The position numbers and the translations under genes are program-made. This document shows positions 43,325 through 54,000 of a stretch of DNA of 64,000 nucleotides, piece by piece. Origin of the DNA: Lachnospiraceae bacterium (GTDB taxonomy: Bacteria; Bacillota; Clostridia; Lachnospirales; Lachnospiraceae). Numbering within the stretch: the stretch's first letter is position 1; every line of letters starts with the position of its first letter. The stretch lies in NCBI GenBank assembly GCA_022769665.1, contig JALEIR010000042.1:36172-100171 (forward strand). Reading direction: 5' to 3'. Below the pieces are notes generated by a model, which was not told the DNA's origin, did no database searches, and saw only the letters and a list, made by a program, of their open reading frames with translations.

Positions 43325-43792
43325 ATGAGTGCAAAAACAAAAATTGTGGTACTTCACATGAAAGAACTGATTTATACCGCGGTCTTCGTGGTTCTGGGCA
43401 TATTATTCGTGATACTGTTAATCATGATGTTTTTGCCCCGCGGCGAAAAGGTATCTGCTCCGGAGGAAAACGCCGCCCCAACAAGCTCTGCTGCCCTCTA
43501 CATACCCGGCATATACACGACGGAGCTGGTTCTCGGGAATCAGACCATCGACATTGAGGTGATTGTAGACAAAGACACCATAACCTCTATCAGGATGGTA
43601 AACTTAAGCGATGCCGTTACCACCATGTATCCCCTGCTGGAGCCCGCTTTTGACTCCATCTGCAGCCAGATTTATGAACTGCAGACCCCGGAAGGTGTCA
43701 CTTACTCCTCCGACAGCAAATATACCTCGCTGGTATTGTTGGAAGCCATTCAAACCTCTCTGGATAAAGCGGTTGTTTCACAAACCGAATAA
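43325..43792 (+). CDS. Membrane-anchored protein with FMN-binding-like C-terminal domain (weak)
   Basis: N-terminal TM; GIYTTELVLGNQTIDIEVIVDKDTITSIRMV..YTSLVLLEAIQTSLDKA pattern. Confidence 0.5.
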   Translation: MSAKTKIVVLHMKELIYTAVFVVLGILFVILLIMMFLPRGEKVSAPEENAAPTSSAALYIPGIYTTELVLGNQTIDIEVIVDKDTITSIRMVNLSDAVTTMYPLLEPAFDSICSQIYELQTPEGVTYSSDSKYTSLVLLEAIQTSLDKAVVSQTE

Positions 43793-43817
43793 TCAAAACA
43801 TATGGGCAGATATTGAA

Positions 43818-43843
43818 AAGGATGTGTCTTAGCACATCCTTTC
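43818..43843. terminator. Convergent terminator
   Basis: AGGATGTG TCTTAG CACATCCTTTCC. Confidence 0.65.
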
Positions 43844-43851
43844 CTTCCGCT

Positions 43852-45762
43852 TTAAAGCTTTTCCAACTCATCCATCCAAATTCCGGCACAGGCATCGGAA
43901 GGCATACGCAAGTCTCCCCTGGGCGACAATGCCACGCTTCCGACCTTAGGTCCATCCGGCAGACAGGAACGCTTAAACTGCTGTCCGAAAAATCTTCTGT
44001 AAAAATTTTTCAACCACTTTAATATCACTTCGTCCTCGTACTGTCCCCGGAAAGCCAATCGGGCAACACGATATACCTTCTTCGGCGGGAACCCACAGCG
44101 CAACATATAATACAGAAAAAAGTCATGAAGCTCATAGGGACCCACCAAATCCTCCGTCTTTTGTGCAATCTTCCCATCGACGGGAGGCAGAAGTTCAGGA
44201 CTCACCGGAGTATCCAAAACATCCTCCAAGACCTCCGAAAGTTCCCTCACCCCACAGCTATCGGCATAATATCTCACAAGATGGCGAACCAGTGTCTTGG
44301 GGACACCGGCATTCACGCCGTACATAGACATATGATCCCCGTTATAGGTAGCCCATCCCAGTGCCAGCTCGGACATATCACCCGTACCGATTACAAGACC
44401 GTTCAGGCAGTTAGCCAAATCCATCAAAACCTGTGTCCGTTCACGGGCCTGACTGTTTTCATATGTCACGTCATGTTTGTCCAAATCCTGTCCGATATCC
44501 CGGAAATGAATTTTGACAGCCTCCCTGATATCTGTCTCAATCAAGGTAACACCAAGTGTTTTTGCCAACCTGCAGGCATTCTCATAGGTTCTGTCCGTAG
44601 TACCGAAACAAGGCATGGTTACGGCAGTGATTCCTTTTCTGTCTAATCCCAGCATATCAAAAGTCTTTACAGTCACAAGCAGAGCCAATGTGGAATCCAA
44701 CCCGCCCGAAATTCCCAGCACAGCACAGGAAAGACCTGTATGTTCCAATCGCTTCTTCAGGCCATAAGATTGAATCGACAAAATTTCCTCGCAGCGCTGC
44801 TGTCTCTTTTCCTCTTCTGCCGGGACGAAAGGCATGCTGTCAAAACATCTCTCCAGTTTTGTCTCCTCCATCCGGAGAGTAAAGGGGATCACGGCATAAG
44901 TTGCCTGCGGTGCCTTTCCAAAGGTTCCCATCCTGCGCCTCTCGGAAAGTATTCTCTGAATATCCAAATCCCCGAATACGGTTTCACATTGAAATCTCTT
45001 TGCCTGGGCAAGAATCGTTCCGTTTTCCGCAATCAGATTATGTCCTCCGAATACCAGATCCTGTGTGGATTCACCTTCTCCGGATGAGGAGTATATATAT
45101 CCGCAAATCAGTCTTGCGCTGGAGGATTTTACCAGAAGCTCCCTGTATTCGTCTTTTCCCACCGTCTCGTTGGAGGCTGAAAGATTGGCAATCACCGTTG
45201 CTCCCATAAGTGCATGGTTTGTTCCGGGAGGATTGGCAACCCACAAATCCTCACAAATTTCACATCCTACAGTAAGCCCCTTTACACTTTCACACTCAAA
45301 TAAAATATTTGTTCCGAAGGGAACTGTCGTACCGTGAAACTCAAACTCCACAGGTTCCTCATTTCCTTCCGAAAAATGTCTTCCCTCGTAAAACTCTGCA
45401 TAAAAAGGAATATTCGCCTTGGGAACAAATCCCAGAATTTCTCCGTTCTGCAGTACTGCTGCCACATTGTACAGCTTGCCCTCACGCACCATCGGCAGTC
45501 CTACCATAACCAGAGCGTCCTTATCCCCGGTTGCGGCAGCCACCTGAATAAGCTGCTCTTCCGCTTTGTCCAGCAAGAGCTGTTGGAGAAACAAATCTCC
45601 GCAAGTGTAGCCTGTCAGACAAAGCTCGGGAAATACAATTATTTTTGCTCCTTTTGCATAGGCTCTCTCCAATTCCTCGCAGATTACCCCTGCATTATAG
45701 ACCGGATCCGCCACCCTGATTTTGGGAGTGACCGAAGCTACTTTTATAAACCCCTGTTGCAT
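43852..45762 (-). CDS. nadE: Glutamine-dependent NAD+ synthetase
   Basis: Nitrilase-type N-terminus (FPELCLTGYTCGDLF) plus LGISGGLDSTLALL. Confidence 0.96.
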   Translation of the reverse strand: MQQGFIKVASVTPKIRVADPVYNAGVICEELERAYAKGAKIIVFPELCLTGYTCGDLFLQQLLLDKAEEQLIQVAAATGDKDALVMVGLPMVREGKLYNVAAVLQNGEILGFVPKANIPFYAEFYEGRHFSEGNEEPVEFEFHGTTVPFGTNILFECESVKGLTVGCEICEDLWVANPPGTNHALMGATVIANLSASNETVGKDEYRELLVKSSSARLICGYIYSSSGEGESTQDLVFGGHNLIAENGTILAQAKRFQCETVFGDLDIQRILSERRRMGTFGKAPQATYAVIPFTLRMEETKLERCFDSMPFVPAEEEKRQQRCEEILSIQSYGLKKRLEHTGLSCAVLGISGGLDSTLALLVTVKTFDMLGLDRKGITAVTMPCFGTTDRTYENACRLAKTLGVTLIETDIREAVKIHFRDIGQDLDKHDVTYENSQARERTQVLMDLANCLNGLVIGTGDMSELALGWATYNGDHMSMYGVNAGVPKTLVRHLVRYYADSCGVRELSEVLEDVLDTPVSPELLPPVDGKIAQKTEDLVGPYELHDFFLYYMLRCGFPPKKVYRVARLAFRGQYEDEVILKWLKNFYRRFFGQQFKRSCLPDGPKVGSVALSPRGDLRMPSDACAGIWMDELEKL

Positions 45763-45809
45763 TACGCTCCTCGTTTCCGCTCAGCCGCCGATTGGAAGGC
45801 TGCCGCTTC

Positions 45810-46700
45810 TTATCTGCTCTTTCTATATAACCCCTTCAGTTCCTCTACACTGAATTTATAATGTGTATTGCAGAAATGGCAGTTGACCTCTATCTCCTGC
45901 CCCTCATCTATCATGTCCTTTATCTCCTGTCTGCCCAGACTGATTAACACCTTTTCAATCTTTTTTCTGTTACAGTTGCAGACAAAAGATACCGGCATGG
46001 TGTCGTTGATTTCCGGATGTAAGCCTTCCAAAAGAATTTTCAACATCTGTTCCGGTGTATTTCCCGCATCCAGGAGAGACGTCACAGAGGTAATTTTGCT
46101 CAGATTCTGCTCCAGTTTATCTATCACCTCATCCGTTGCAAAGGGCATCAGCTGAACAATAAATCCACCCGCCTGCTTTACGGTATTGTCTCTGTTCATC
46201 AGGACTCCCAATCCCACGGAGGAAGGAACCTGTTCTGAAGCGGCAAAATAGTAAGTCAAATCCTCTGCAATTTCGCTTGTCTGCAATAAAGTCTGCCCCA
46301 CATATGGTTCTTTTAACCCCATGTCTTTGATTACGCTAAGACTTCCCTGTCCCAAGGCTCCCGCCACATCCAGCTTTCCCAAAGAATTGGCCGGCAAAAT
46401 AACATCCGGAACATCTGCATAACCCTTAACATTTCCCTGTGAGTCTGCTGTCACTGTCAATCCCCGCATTGGGCCGTTTCCCTTCATCTGCAGGGTCAAC
46501 AAATCTTTTTCACCCTTCAGCATACTGCCCATCATGGCACCGGCGCTTAAAAGCCGGCCCAATGCTGCCGTCACAACAGGACTCGTATTATGAGCCTGTC
46601 TTGCCGCCTCAACCACACCTTGTGTTGTACAGGCAAAAGCCCTGATTTGGGCATCCGCTGCCGTAGCGCGCGCAATATAATCATTCATCATCAAAACCAT
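45810..46700 (-). CDS. hslO: Hsp33 redox chaperone
   Basis: C-terminal CNCNRKKIEKVL..CHFCNTHY CxC/CxxC; N-terminus DYIARATAADAQIRAFA. Confidence 0.96.
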   Translation of the reverse strand: MVLMMNDYIARATAADAQIRAFACTTQGVVEAARQAHNTSPVVTAALGRLLSAGAMMGSMLKGEKDLLTLQMKGNGPMRGLTVTADSQGNVKGYADVPDVILPANSLGKLDVAGALGQGSLSVIKDMGLKEPYVGQTLLQTSEIAEDLTYYFAASEQVPSSVGLGVLMNRDNTVKQAGGFIVQLMPFATDEVIDKLEQNLSKITSVTSLLDAGNTPEQMLKILLEGLHPEINDTMPVSFVCNCNRKKIEKVLISLGRQEIKDMIDEGQEIEVNCHFCNTHYKFSVEELKGLYRKSR

Positions 46701-46718
46701 GCCTTTCCGCCAAAACTC

Positions 46719-47516
46719 TTATGCTGTCTTTCCCTGCTCTCTTGCAACAATATAGACTCTTTCACTCTCCGCCGTAACCTTTTCTCCTGTATCGGCATCC
46801 GTCATTTCAAGCACAATCATTCCAGCCTCTTCCACCAGATGTCTCATCTGCTCCGGTGTATATCCCCTCTGAAAATGAGTTTCTGTAAATCTGCGGAAAT
46901 GTTCTCCTTCTTCCCGCACAAATACAGTCAAATCGTACTCATTAATCTCCTCCTCCGGGTCATAATAATTATCCCAGATAAAGCTGCAATCGTCTCGATT
47001 TTCAGCAATGGTAGTATTTCCTATCACTTCACGGTATTTATACTCTGTGTTAAAGTCAAAGATAAAAAGACCTCCCGGAAACAAATAATTATTTACCAGG
47101 GAAAATACATCCAGAAGCTCCTTCTCCTCCAGAATATAGTTCAGGGAATCACAGACGCTGAACACCGTACCTACCGTGCTGTACAGTTCAAGTTCTCTCA
47201 TATCCTGCAGCAGGTAAAGAATCTCATTGCCGCTTTTTTCCTTTTTCTTCATAGCAATATTCAGCATAGACTCCGACATATCCACACCTATCATATCGTA
47301 GCCCTTTGCATACATCAGCTCTGTCAGCGTACCTGTTCCGCAACCTAAATCAACCACCAGATTTTTCTCAGAATCCAGCAGTCCCTCCGCATCTCTCTCC
47401 GGCTTCGAAACGCCGTATTTCTTTATCAGGCTGTCCAATCTCTCTCCCCACAGTTCATAGGGTGTATTATCCATAAGTTCGTCATAGACAGCCGCAAAAT
47501 CCCGATATACTTCCAT
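46719..47516 (-). CDS. Class I SAM-dependent methyltransferase
   Basis: YDELMDNTPYELW; VVDLGCGTGTLTELM; IGVDMSESML. Confidence 0.92.
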   Translation of the reverse strand: MEVYRDFAAVYDELMDNTPYELWGERLDSLIKKYGVSKPERDAEGLLDSEKNLVVDLGCGTGTLTELMYAKGYDMIGVDMSESMLNIAMKKKEKSGNEILYLLQDMRELELYSTVGTVFSVCDSLNYILEEKELLDVFSLVNNYLFPGGLFIFDFNTEYKYREVIGNTTIAENRDDCSFIWDNYYDPEEEINEYDLTVFVREEGEHFRRFTETHFQRGYTPEQMRHLVEEAGMIVLEMTDADTGEKVTAESERVYIVAREQGKTA

Positions 47517-47529
47517 CTTTATACGTTCC

Positions 47530-48375
47530 TTATTCTCCCAGCTTCATGGCAATGATAACGCCCGCTGCCAATGCCACCACGCCTGTCACGGCACTCACCA
47601 CAGTAATCGCAGGAAATGTTCCCATCAGCAGGATTGCAATGGGGGATGCCACAATCAAACCGATAATTGCCCAATATGCATACATAGGAAATTTGTTAAA
47701 TATGATTTCCACCAGTTTTGCAATTCCAAAGACACCGACAACAACGCCGAGTCCGAATGGTACCAGAATACCACATCCGGTCAGGATTCCGCCAAAGTCC
47801 AGATGAATACATGCCGTCACAAAATCTTTGATGGCGTTCAGCACCGGATGATAAAAGCCCATCAGCATCAGAATCATGGAACCGCTGACTCCGGGGATTA
47901 CCATAGTTGCCGCCGCAATCACGCCAACCACAAACAGCATCAGTACACTTCCCAGATTGAAGGATAAATCGGCCGCTGCTCCTTCTGACTCTCCTACCGC
48001 TGCCAAACCGACAACCATGCCAAAAAAGAGCAACGCAGCAATAATATGGCCGACCTTAATGCTGTTGCCTTTTACATTCTTCCAGATAGCCGGAAGTCCT
48101 CCCAGAATGAGGCCGACAAAGAGCAAATTGGTCTGAATCGGGAAATGCTCAAACAACCAGCTGAGCCCCACTGCACTTCCCGCAACAGCCACAACCATTC
48201 CGATTGCAATGGGAAACAGAAAAGCTACACTCTTTTTAAACTCGCTGAACAGATGGGTGATACAGTGAATCAATTTATCATAGATTCCCATGGACACCAT
48301 CATGGTGCCGCCGCTGACACCGGGAACAATGTTTGCAATACCGATTACCATACCTTTGAAAATGCTCTTAATCAT
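47530..48375 (-). CDS. DUF368 family membrane protein
   Basis: KGMVIGIANIVPGVSGGTMMV and VIPGVSGSMILMLMGFY duplicated motif. Confidence 0.92.
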   Translation of the reverse strand: MIKSIFKGMVIGIANIVPGVSGGTMMVSMGIYDKLIHCITHLFSEFKKSVAFLFPIAIGMVVAVAGSAVGLSWLFEHFPIQTNLLFVGLILGGLPAIWKNVKGNSIKVGHIIAALLFFGMVVGLAAVGESEGAAADLSFNLGSVLMLFVVGVIAAATMVIPGVSGSMILMLMGFYHPVLNAIKDFVTACIHLDFGGILTGCGILVPFGLGVVVGVFGIAKLVEIIFNKFPMYAYWAIIGLIVASPIAILLMGTFPAITVVSAVTGVVALAAGVIIAMKLGE

Positions 48376-48404
48376 ACATACTCTCCATTCCTGATTCTTA
48401 ATTT

Positions 48405-49466
48405 TTAACAATTTTTCTCAACATAATTCTTTAAGAAGGACACTAATTTGTCCATCTGTTCATCGGTTCCCACCGTAATCCGCAAATACTCCGAAATTCT
48501 CGGCTTATCCCAGTGTCTCACATAGATATCCGCCTCACGAAGCGCCTGAAAGATCTGTTTTGCGGGAATCTTTTCATGGGTAGCAAAGATAAAATTGGTC
48601 ATGGAATCCGGGAAAGAAAAACCCAGCTCCTTCAGTTCCTCTTTTACTCTTTCCCTGGTCACAACAATTTTCGCCGTTGTCGATTTAAAATAAGCATCGT
48701 CTCTCACGGCTTCCACCCCAAGTACCTGAGCAGGATAATTCATCGTATAAGAATTAAACGAAAACTTCACATCGTTTAAATATCTTATCAGTTTTTCACT
48801 GCCGATACAAAAGCCGATTCTCATACCTGCCATGGCACGGGATTTGGAAAAAGTCTGAACCACAAGCAGATTGTCATACTTTTCCAGCAGCGGCAGAACA
48901 CTGGTACCGCCGAAATCCACATACGCCTCGTCAACAATGACAATCACGTCCCTGTTTGCAGCGATAATCTCCTCTATCATTTCCGTACTTTCCAATATCC
49001 CCGTGGGAGCATTGGGATTCGGGAAAATAATGCCGCCGTTCGGCTGTCTGTAATCGTCGGGACGAATATGCCAGTTTTCATCCAGCGGACAAGTTTGATA
49101 GGGTATCCGGTATAAATCCGCCCAGACATCATAAAAGGAATAAGTCACGTCCGGAAAAAGAATCGGCTTTCCGCTGTTGAAGAAAGTCATAAATGCCATG
49201 GACAATACATCGTCAGAGCCTACACCGACAAATACCTGCTCAGGCTTTACATGATAATATTCTGCCAGCACATTCACCAGCGGCGTGGTATTGGAATCCG
49301 GATAAAGCCGGAGCGCATTACAGTCCAACGTTGCTGCCAGCTTCTCCACACCGGGTGCCGGAGGATAAGGACATTCATTGGTATTCAGCTTAATCATGCC
49401 GGGTTTATTCGGCTGCTCCCCCGCCACATAAGGTACCACTTTTCGTATGTTTTCTTCCCACTTCAT
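48405..49466 (-). CDS. hisC: Histidinol-phosphate aminotransferase
   Basis: KLNTNECPYPPAPGV; FPNPNAPTG; TFSKSRAMAGMRIGF. Confidence 0.93.
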   Translation of the reverse strand: MKWEENIRKVVPYVAGEQPNKPGMIKLNTNECPYPPAPGVEKLAATLDCNALRLYPDSNTTPLVNVLAEYYHVKPEQVFVGVGSDDVLSMAFMTFFNSGKPILFPDVTYSFYDVWADLYRIPYQTCPLDENWHIRPDDYRQPNGGIIFPNPNAPTGILESTEMIEEIIAANRDVIVIVDEAYVDFGGTSVLPLLEKYDNLLVVQTFSKSRAMAGMRIGFCIGSEKLIRYLNDVKFSFNSYTMNYPAQVLGVEAVRDDAYFKSTTAKIVVTRERVKEELKELGFSFPDSMTNFIFATHEKIPAKQIFQALREADIYVRHWDKPRISEYLRITVGTDEQMDKLVSFLKNYVEKNC

Positions 49467-49487
49467 CTCTACAACCACACCTTTCCT

Positions 49488-50528
49488 TTAGCTGTCGGTA
49501 TGTTCGGAATCTCTCCCTGCAATCCACCGGTTCAATTCCTCCCGATAAACTTTTGCCTGCTCTTCACATTCCATACGTTCATAGCATCGTATCAGCCCCT
49601 CCAGGCTTTCTCTGCCTCCGGAGAAAATGTTCAGAATGGGCCGGGTCTCGTAAGCTGCGTTATAATACCAGATTGCCGCCTCCTCCACATCCCCCGTATC
49701 TTCATAAAAATGCCCCATTTCACAGCATATTTCCGAGTTCGCTTTCTCCGCTATCACTTTGGATGCATATTTAAAAAATCTGACCGTATCTCCCTGCAGA
49801 CGGGCCGCATGGGCAACAACGCAGCAGGCTTCCGCAATTTCCTCTCCGCTGCGGGTAACATCCGCTGCCGACGCCGCAAAAATATCTGCAGCTTCGCCGA
49901 AATCTTCCGAATCACCGGCCATCAGCAGTTCTCTGGCGTACATATTATGGAGTCTCGCCGGAAGCCGATAGCCATTGCAACAGTGTTTGTGAAAAACAGC
50001 CAAATCACGCTTTGCATGACTGTTTTCCGGAAGATGCGTAATGACAATATCGCTGTCATAAACAACCGGTTCCAGTCTGACCGTCTCATGGATAGGTTCC
50101 TGCCATACAAACTGCCTCAGACGTTTAAAAAGTTTCGGGCGATATTCCTCATCAAAATTGTATACTGTATGAAAACGAAGCTGTCCTCCGTATTTCATCT
50201 GAACGATTTCCACTTCGGGCAGAAGAGTTCTCTTTAAGATTCGAAATCTCTCCCTGTTCTCCCCGTTCAAAACCTCATCTGCATCCGCAGAGTATATGTA
50301 TTCCTTCGTCGCCTTGGAAAAAGCAAAATTTCTTGCAGCACTGAAATCATCCACCCATTCAAAAGCATATACCTTTTCTGTGTACTCTGCGGCAATGCTT
50401 TTCGTATTGTCCGTGGAACCGGTATCCACAATCACAATCTCATCCACCAGATCGGCCAAGCTGTCCAGACACCTTCTCAGTATTCTCTCTTCGTTTTTCA
50501 CAATCATACACAGAGAAATTGTAATCAT
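49488..50528 (-). CDS. Glycosyltransferase family 2 (TPR-associated type)
   Basis: ISLCMIVKNEERILRRCLDSLADLVDEIVIVDTGSTDNT. Confidence 0.93.
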   Translation of the reverse strand: MITISLCMIVKNEERILRRCLDSLADLVDEIVIVDTGSTDNTKSIAAEYTEKVYAFEWVDDFSAARNFAFSKATKEYIYSADADEVLNGENRERFRILKRTLLPEVEIVQMKYGGQLRFHTVYNFDEEYRPKLFKRLRQFVWQEPIHETVRLEPVVYDSDIVITHLPENSHAKRDLAVFHKHCCNGYRLPARLHNMYARELLMAGDSEDFGEAADIFAASAADVTRSGEEIAEACCVVAHAARLQGDTVRFFKYASKVIAEKANSEICCEMGHFYEDTGDVEEAAIWYYNAAYETRPILNIFSGGRESLEGLIRCYERMECEEQAKVYREELNRWIAGRDSEHTDS

Positions 50529-50562
50529 GCCGCCACTCTCTTTCTCAATTTCAAATGCACAA

Positions 50563-51009
50563 TCAACAGGTATAATGATACCAAAGCAGCGCAAAGAAAG
50601 CAAGGGTAATGTAAGGCAGAAAGGGCACCGGATGCTTCAAATTTCCATGTTTATCGATATTTCGACACATCCCCTGAATCAACGCCAAAAGACAGAAAGC
50701 CGCTAACATATGAATAAGGTATCCTTTCAGTCCCAACCCGGATGCTGCTTCTGCCGTTGCGCAGACGCTGAATGCATAACTGTCCGCCTTGCCGTACATC
50801 CGGGAAAAGAAAAACAACTGCAGCAACACAAACGCTCCCAACTCTGCAGCTTCTCCCAAGGTAAAATCCTTACTGCCCGTCATCAGAAGAATCCCTGCTG
50901 CCGTGCCCGAAATCCACCAGGTAAAATTATATACTGTACAGGTCCTGCAGTCTGTGATGCAGGCAAACAACAGGCACAGTACTATTATCCCCCATAAAAC
51001 TTCTCTCAT
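50563..51009 (-). CDS. A24 prepilin peptidase (CpaA/TadV-like)
   Basis: CITDCRTCTVYNFTW catalytic Asp context; polytopic; sits at end of Tad cluster. Confidence 0.8.
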   Translation of the reverse strand: MREVLWGIIVLCLLFACITDCRTCTVYNFTWWISGTAAGILLMTGSKDFTLGEAAELGAFVLLQLFFFSRMYGKADSYAFSVCATAEAASGLGLKGYLIHMLAAFCLLALIQGMCRNIDKHGNLKHPVPFLPYITLAFFALLWYHYTC

Positions 51010-54000
51010 CTCAATCTCGTCCTTAGCTCGCCCAGAACCGTCCCTGCCACTTCAATGGTACTGAGTGACGGCTGCTTTTTCAGCTCCTTATCTCCCTTGT
51101 AGGCCCGCACCGTCACAACATAATCACGGTTCGCCGGCAAATACAGCGGAATCATAAACTGCAGTTTAGATTCCTGACAGTACATCTGCAAGTCCGTATA
51201 ATCGTAGGTTTGGTTCAGTTCCGGGTTTACCGCAGTTAACTCCGCCGGGAATTCGACCTCCACCCTGTCTGCATAACCGTAAGTTGTAATATACAGGATT
51301 CCGCTCTCTCCGCATTTAAATACCGGCAGATGAGGTTCCAGAATACGTTCGATGCGGGTTTCCAGAGCGAATTCCGTCATCTGACAAGAAACCTCCGTCT
51401 CGTTTCCCACGTTGTCCGCAGCATATCCGATCACAGTGAAATTTCCCGTAAAAAGAGGATTTTCCTCCGTGAGCACAAGCTGTACAATTCCTTGTTCCGG
51501 ATAAAAAATCTTCTCACTGAAGTTATCTTGGTTTTTCACTTTTACATAAAATTCATCCACACCGGAAAGAGTATCGTCTGCCGTTACGGTCAGACAGACC
51601 ATTTCCGTGAGCCTGTCAATTACATCTCGGTTCTGCAATATTTCCAGTCCTCTGATTACAGGTCCCTCCCCGTCTCCGATAACAGTAATACCGTTTTGGT
51701 AATCCAGGGTCAAATCCGAATATTGTATCTCCTTTTTTCCGTTCTTCCAACAATCCGCACCGGTTCTCGGAATGATGTTCACCATCAGGCCGTTTGCTTC
51801 TTTTCCCAATGTAAATTTCTGCTCACTGTCCAGATTTCTGCCACGGTCAGAACGTCTTGTAACATAATAGGGATATTGCCCGAGAAAACTTGTCCCTTCC
51901 ACCGAATAAATCAGCTCCTCCGCCCCGGTCTCAGTGTCATTCTCCGGGTTTACCGCTGAAGGGGTATAGATGGTGTTGCGGGCTGTGGCACTGTTCTGCC
52001 CTGATGCCTTTGTCTCATAAATAGTATAATTCAGTTGATAGTCTTCCGTCGGTCTGCCGTCCATGTAGGCTTCATGTTGCAGCAAAAAAGGGGTGATTCC
52101 GTCACACCTTACGTAATATGTGTTCTCCTGCTTAGTCCGATATACATTCTGCCCGATTTCTATCCGAAGCTGTCCGGTATAGAGATTCCAGTTTACACTC
52201 TCCGTGTCCAGACGTATATGTGTGGTACCGCCTATATTTCCCGCAATGTCTACTGCAGCCAAATGTAAATACTGCACATAATCCTGTATTTGTACAATTA
52301 TCTGCCCGGCTGTTGTAAAACTTCCCGATGTGTCAGCTTCCGTATTCTCTTTCCGATCCAGCCGATAATAATACCCCCTGATTCCGGAAACCAGAGTATT
52401 CTTTGTCACGTTAGACTCACACAGCGGAGACGCCGAACCTTTCAGATAGCTCTCTGTCTTATGATAATAAACAGTTCCGTTGTCCTCCGGCTCATCCCAT
52501 GTAATCAGCACTTTGTTTTCACCAAGCGGCCTTTTTGCCACCTTGTCCTCCGCCACAATATCCGGCGCTTCCAAATCCCGGGCCAATATACCCTGCAGAC
52601 TGAGATTTTCCACAAACCCTATCTGTTTCGCCTGCAGCGCTATATATCCGTTTCCTGCCCGGGTCCCGGGCTGAAAGGAATAACCGAGTACTGCGCCTGT
52701 ATTCACATAGCTGCTTCCTCCATATGCAGGCTTGGAAGATAAAACCTGTCCTTCCTCATAGCCGCAGATATAGCTTTCATCCTTCCCGCAAAGGTAATCC
52801 TCCACTGTCGACGTCGTTTTCCCGCAGGTCAGTTCATAGACGTCTTTTGTCAGCGGATGAATGTTGCTTCCTCCGCATTTTCCGCAGGTTTTTGTATTCC
52901 ACATATAGTGTCCGCCCCAATAGCCGCAGTCGCCGCATTGGACCGAGCTATATATGTAGTCTGTATAAGAGTAGGTATAGCAGCTTCCCCCCACTTCAGA
53001 ATGCTTGTGATAAAGGCAACAGCTCTCCACATGGACGTGCCGACAGGTGTCATCATGAAAGTGACAGATTAGCTCACCCGCCATTCCGCCAAGAAAGCCT
53101 CCGCCTCCCCCGGCATTCCCGTCCTCTCCGGCATATCCCGTATGTAACAATGCTGCCGTGCTTCCTCCTTCGCCGCCGTTCCCGCTCTCGGAAGCGCTGC
53201 CGCCTCCTCCCGCCACGGCAAGAACTCCCTGTCTGTCGGAGCTCACAACGGTGCAGCCACCACCGTTTCCGAACATATCTCCCTTTCCTCCACCGTTGAA
53301 ACCGTTTTGTCCTCCTACGGTACAGGAAAGAACCTCGTCCTTCCGAAGCCATACGGTCGCCTCCACACCGCCGCCTTTTCCTCCGGAAAAGCTTCCGTAT
53401 CCGGCTCCCTGGGCACCGGACAGTTTCAACGAATAGACACCGGTATAGGGCACTGTATACTTTTCCGTTCTTCCCACAAATGAAAACGTATTTTTCACAC
53501 TGCGCTCGCTGCCGATATCGTCCACTGTATTGATTCTGCTCCAGCTTTGAAGGTTTCGACTCTGATAAAGGATGTAAGTTTTATTGTTTCCGTCCGCCTG
53601 ATTCCACGACAGGTTCACAGCTCCGACACCGTTGTGGGAAATATAATTGTCCTCTGCTTTCAGTGTCAAATCCACCCATTGGGCATAAAGAGTCAGATTT
53701 TTTGTGGGTGTGATGCGGTCACCGGCTCCCCCTGCAGGGATTTGCAGAGCCGCATCATAATACCAGCCGCCAAAGGAGTATCCTGTTCTCTCCGGTTTCG
53801 GAAGCGTTATACTGTCTGATTCATAACACGCCTTCAGGACATCCACTGTGCCATGGAGGGCTGTAAACTGATACATTCCATCTCTCCAGGTGCCTCCGAA
53901 AGGCTGCACCATACTCCATTCCGTAAAATGTCTTGTTCCGGTTACCGGTGCACAGGCTGTTCCTCCGTTTGTATGGAAGCTTACCCGATATCCTGACGGA

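Noticed and set aside
53074-53436. Overlapping ORFs on both strands in the glycine-rich segment
   Set aside because: Explained by the GC-rich biased composition of the glycine-rich domain of the adhesin gene.
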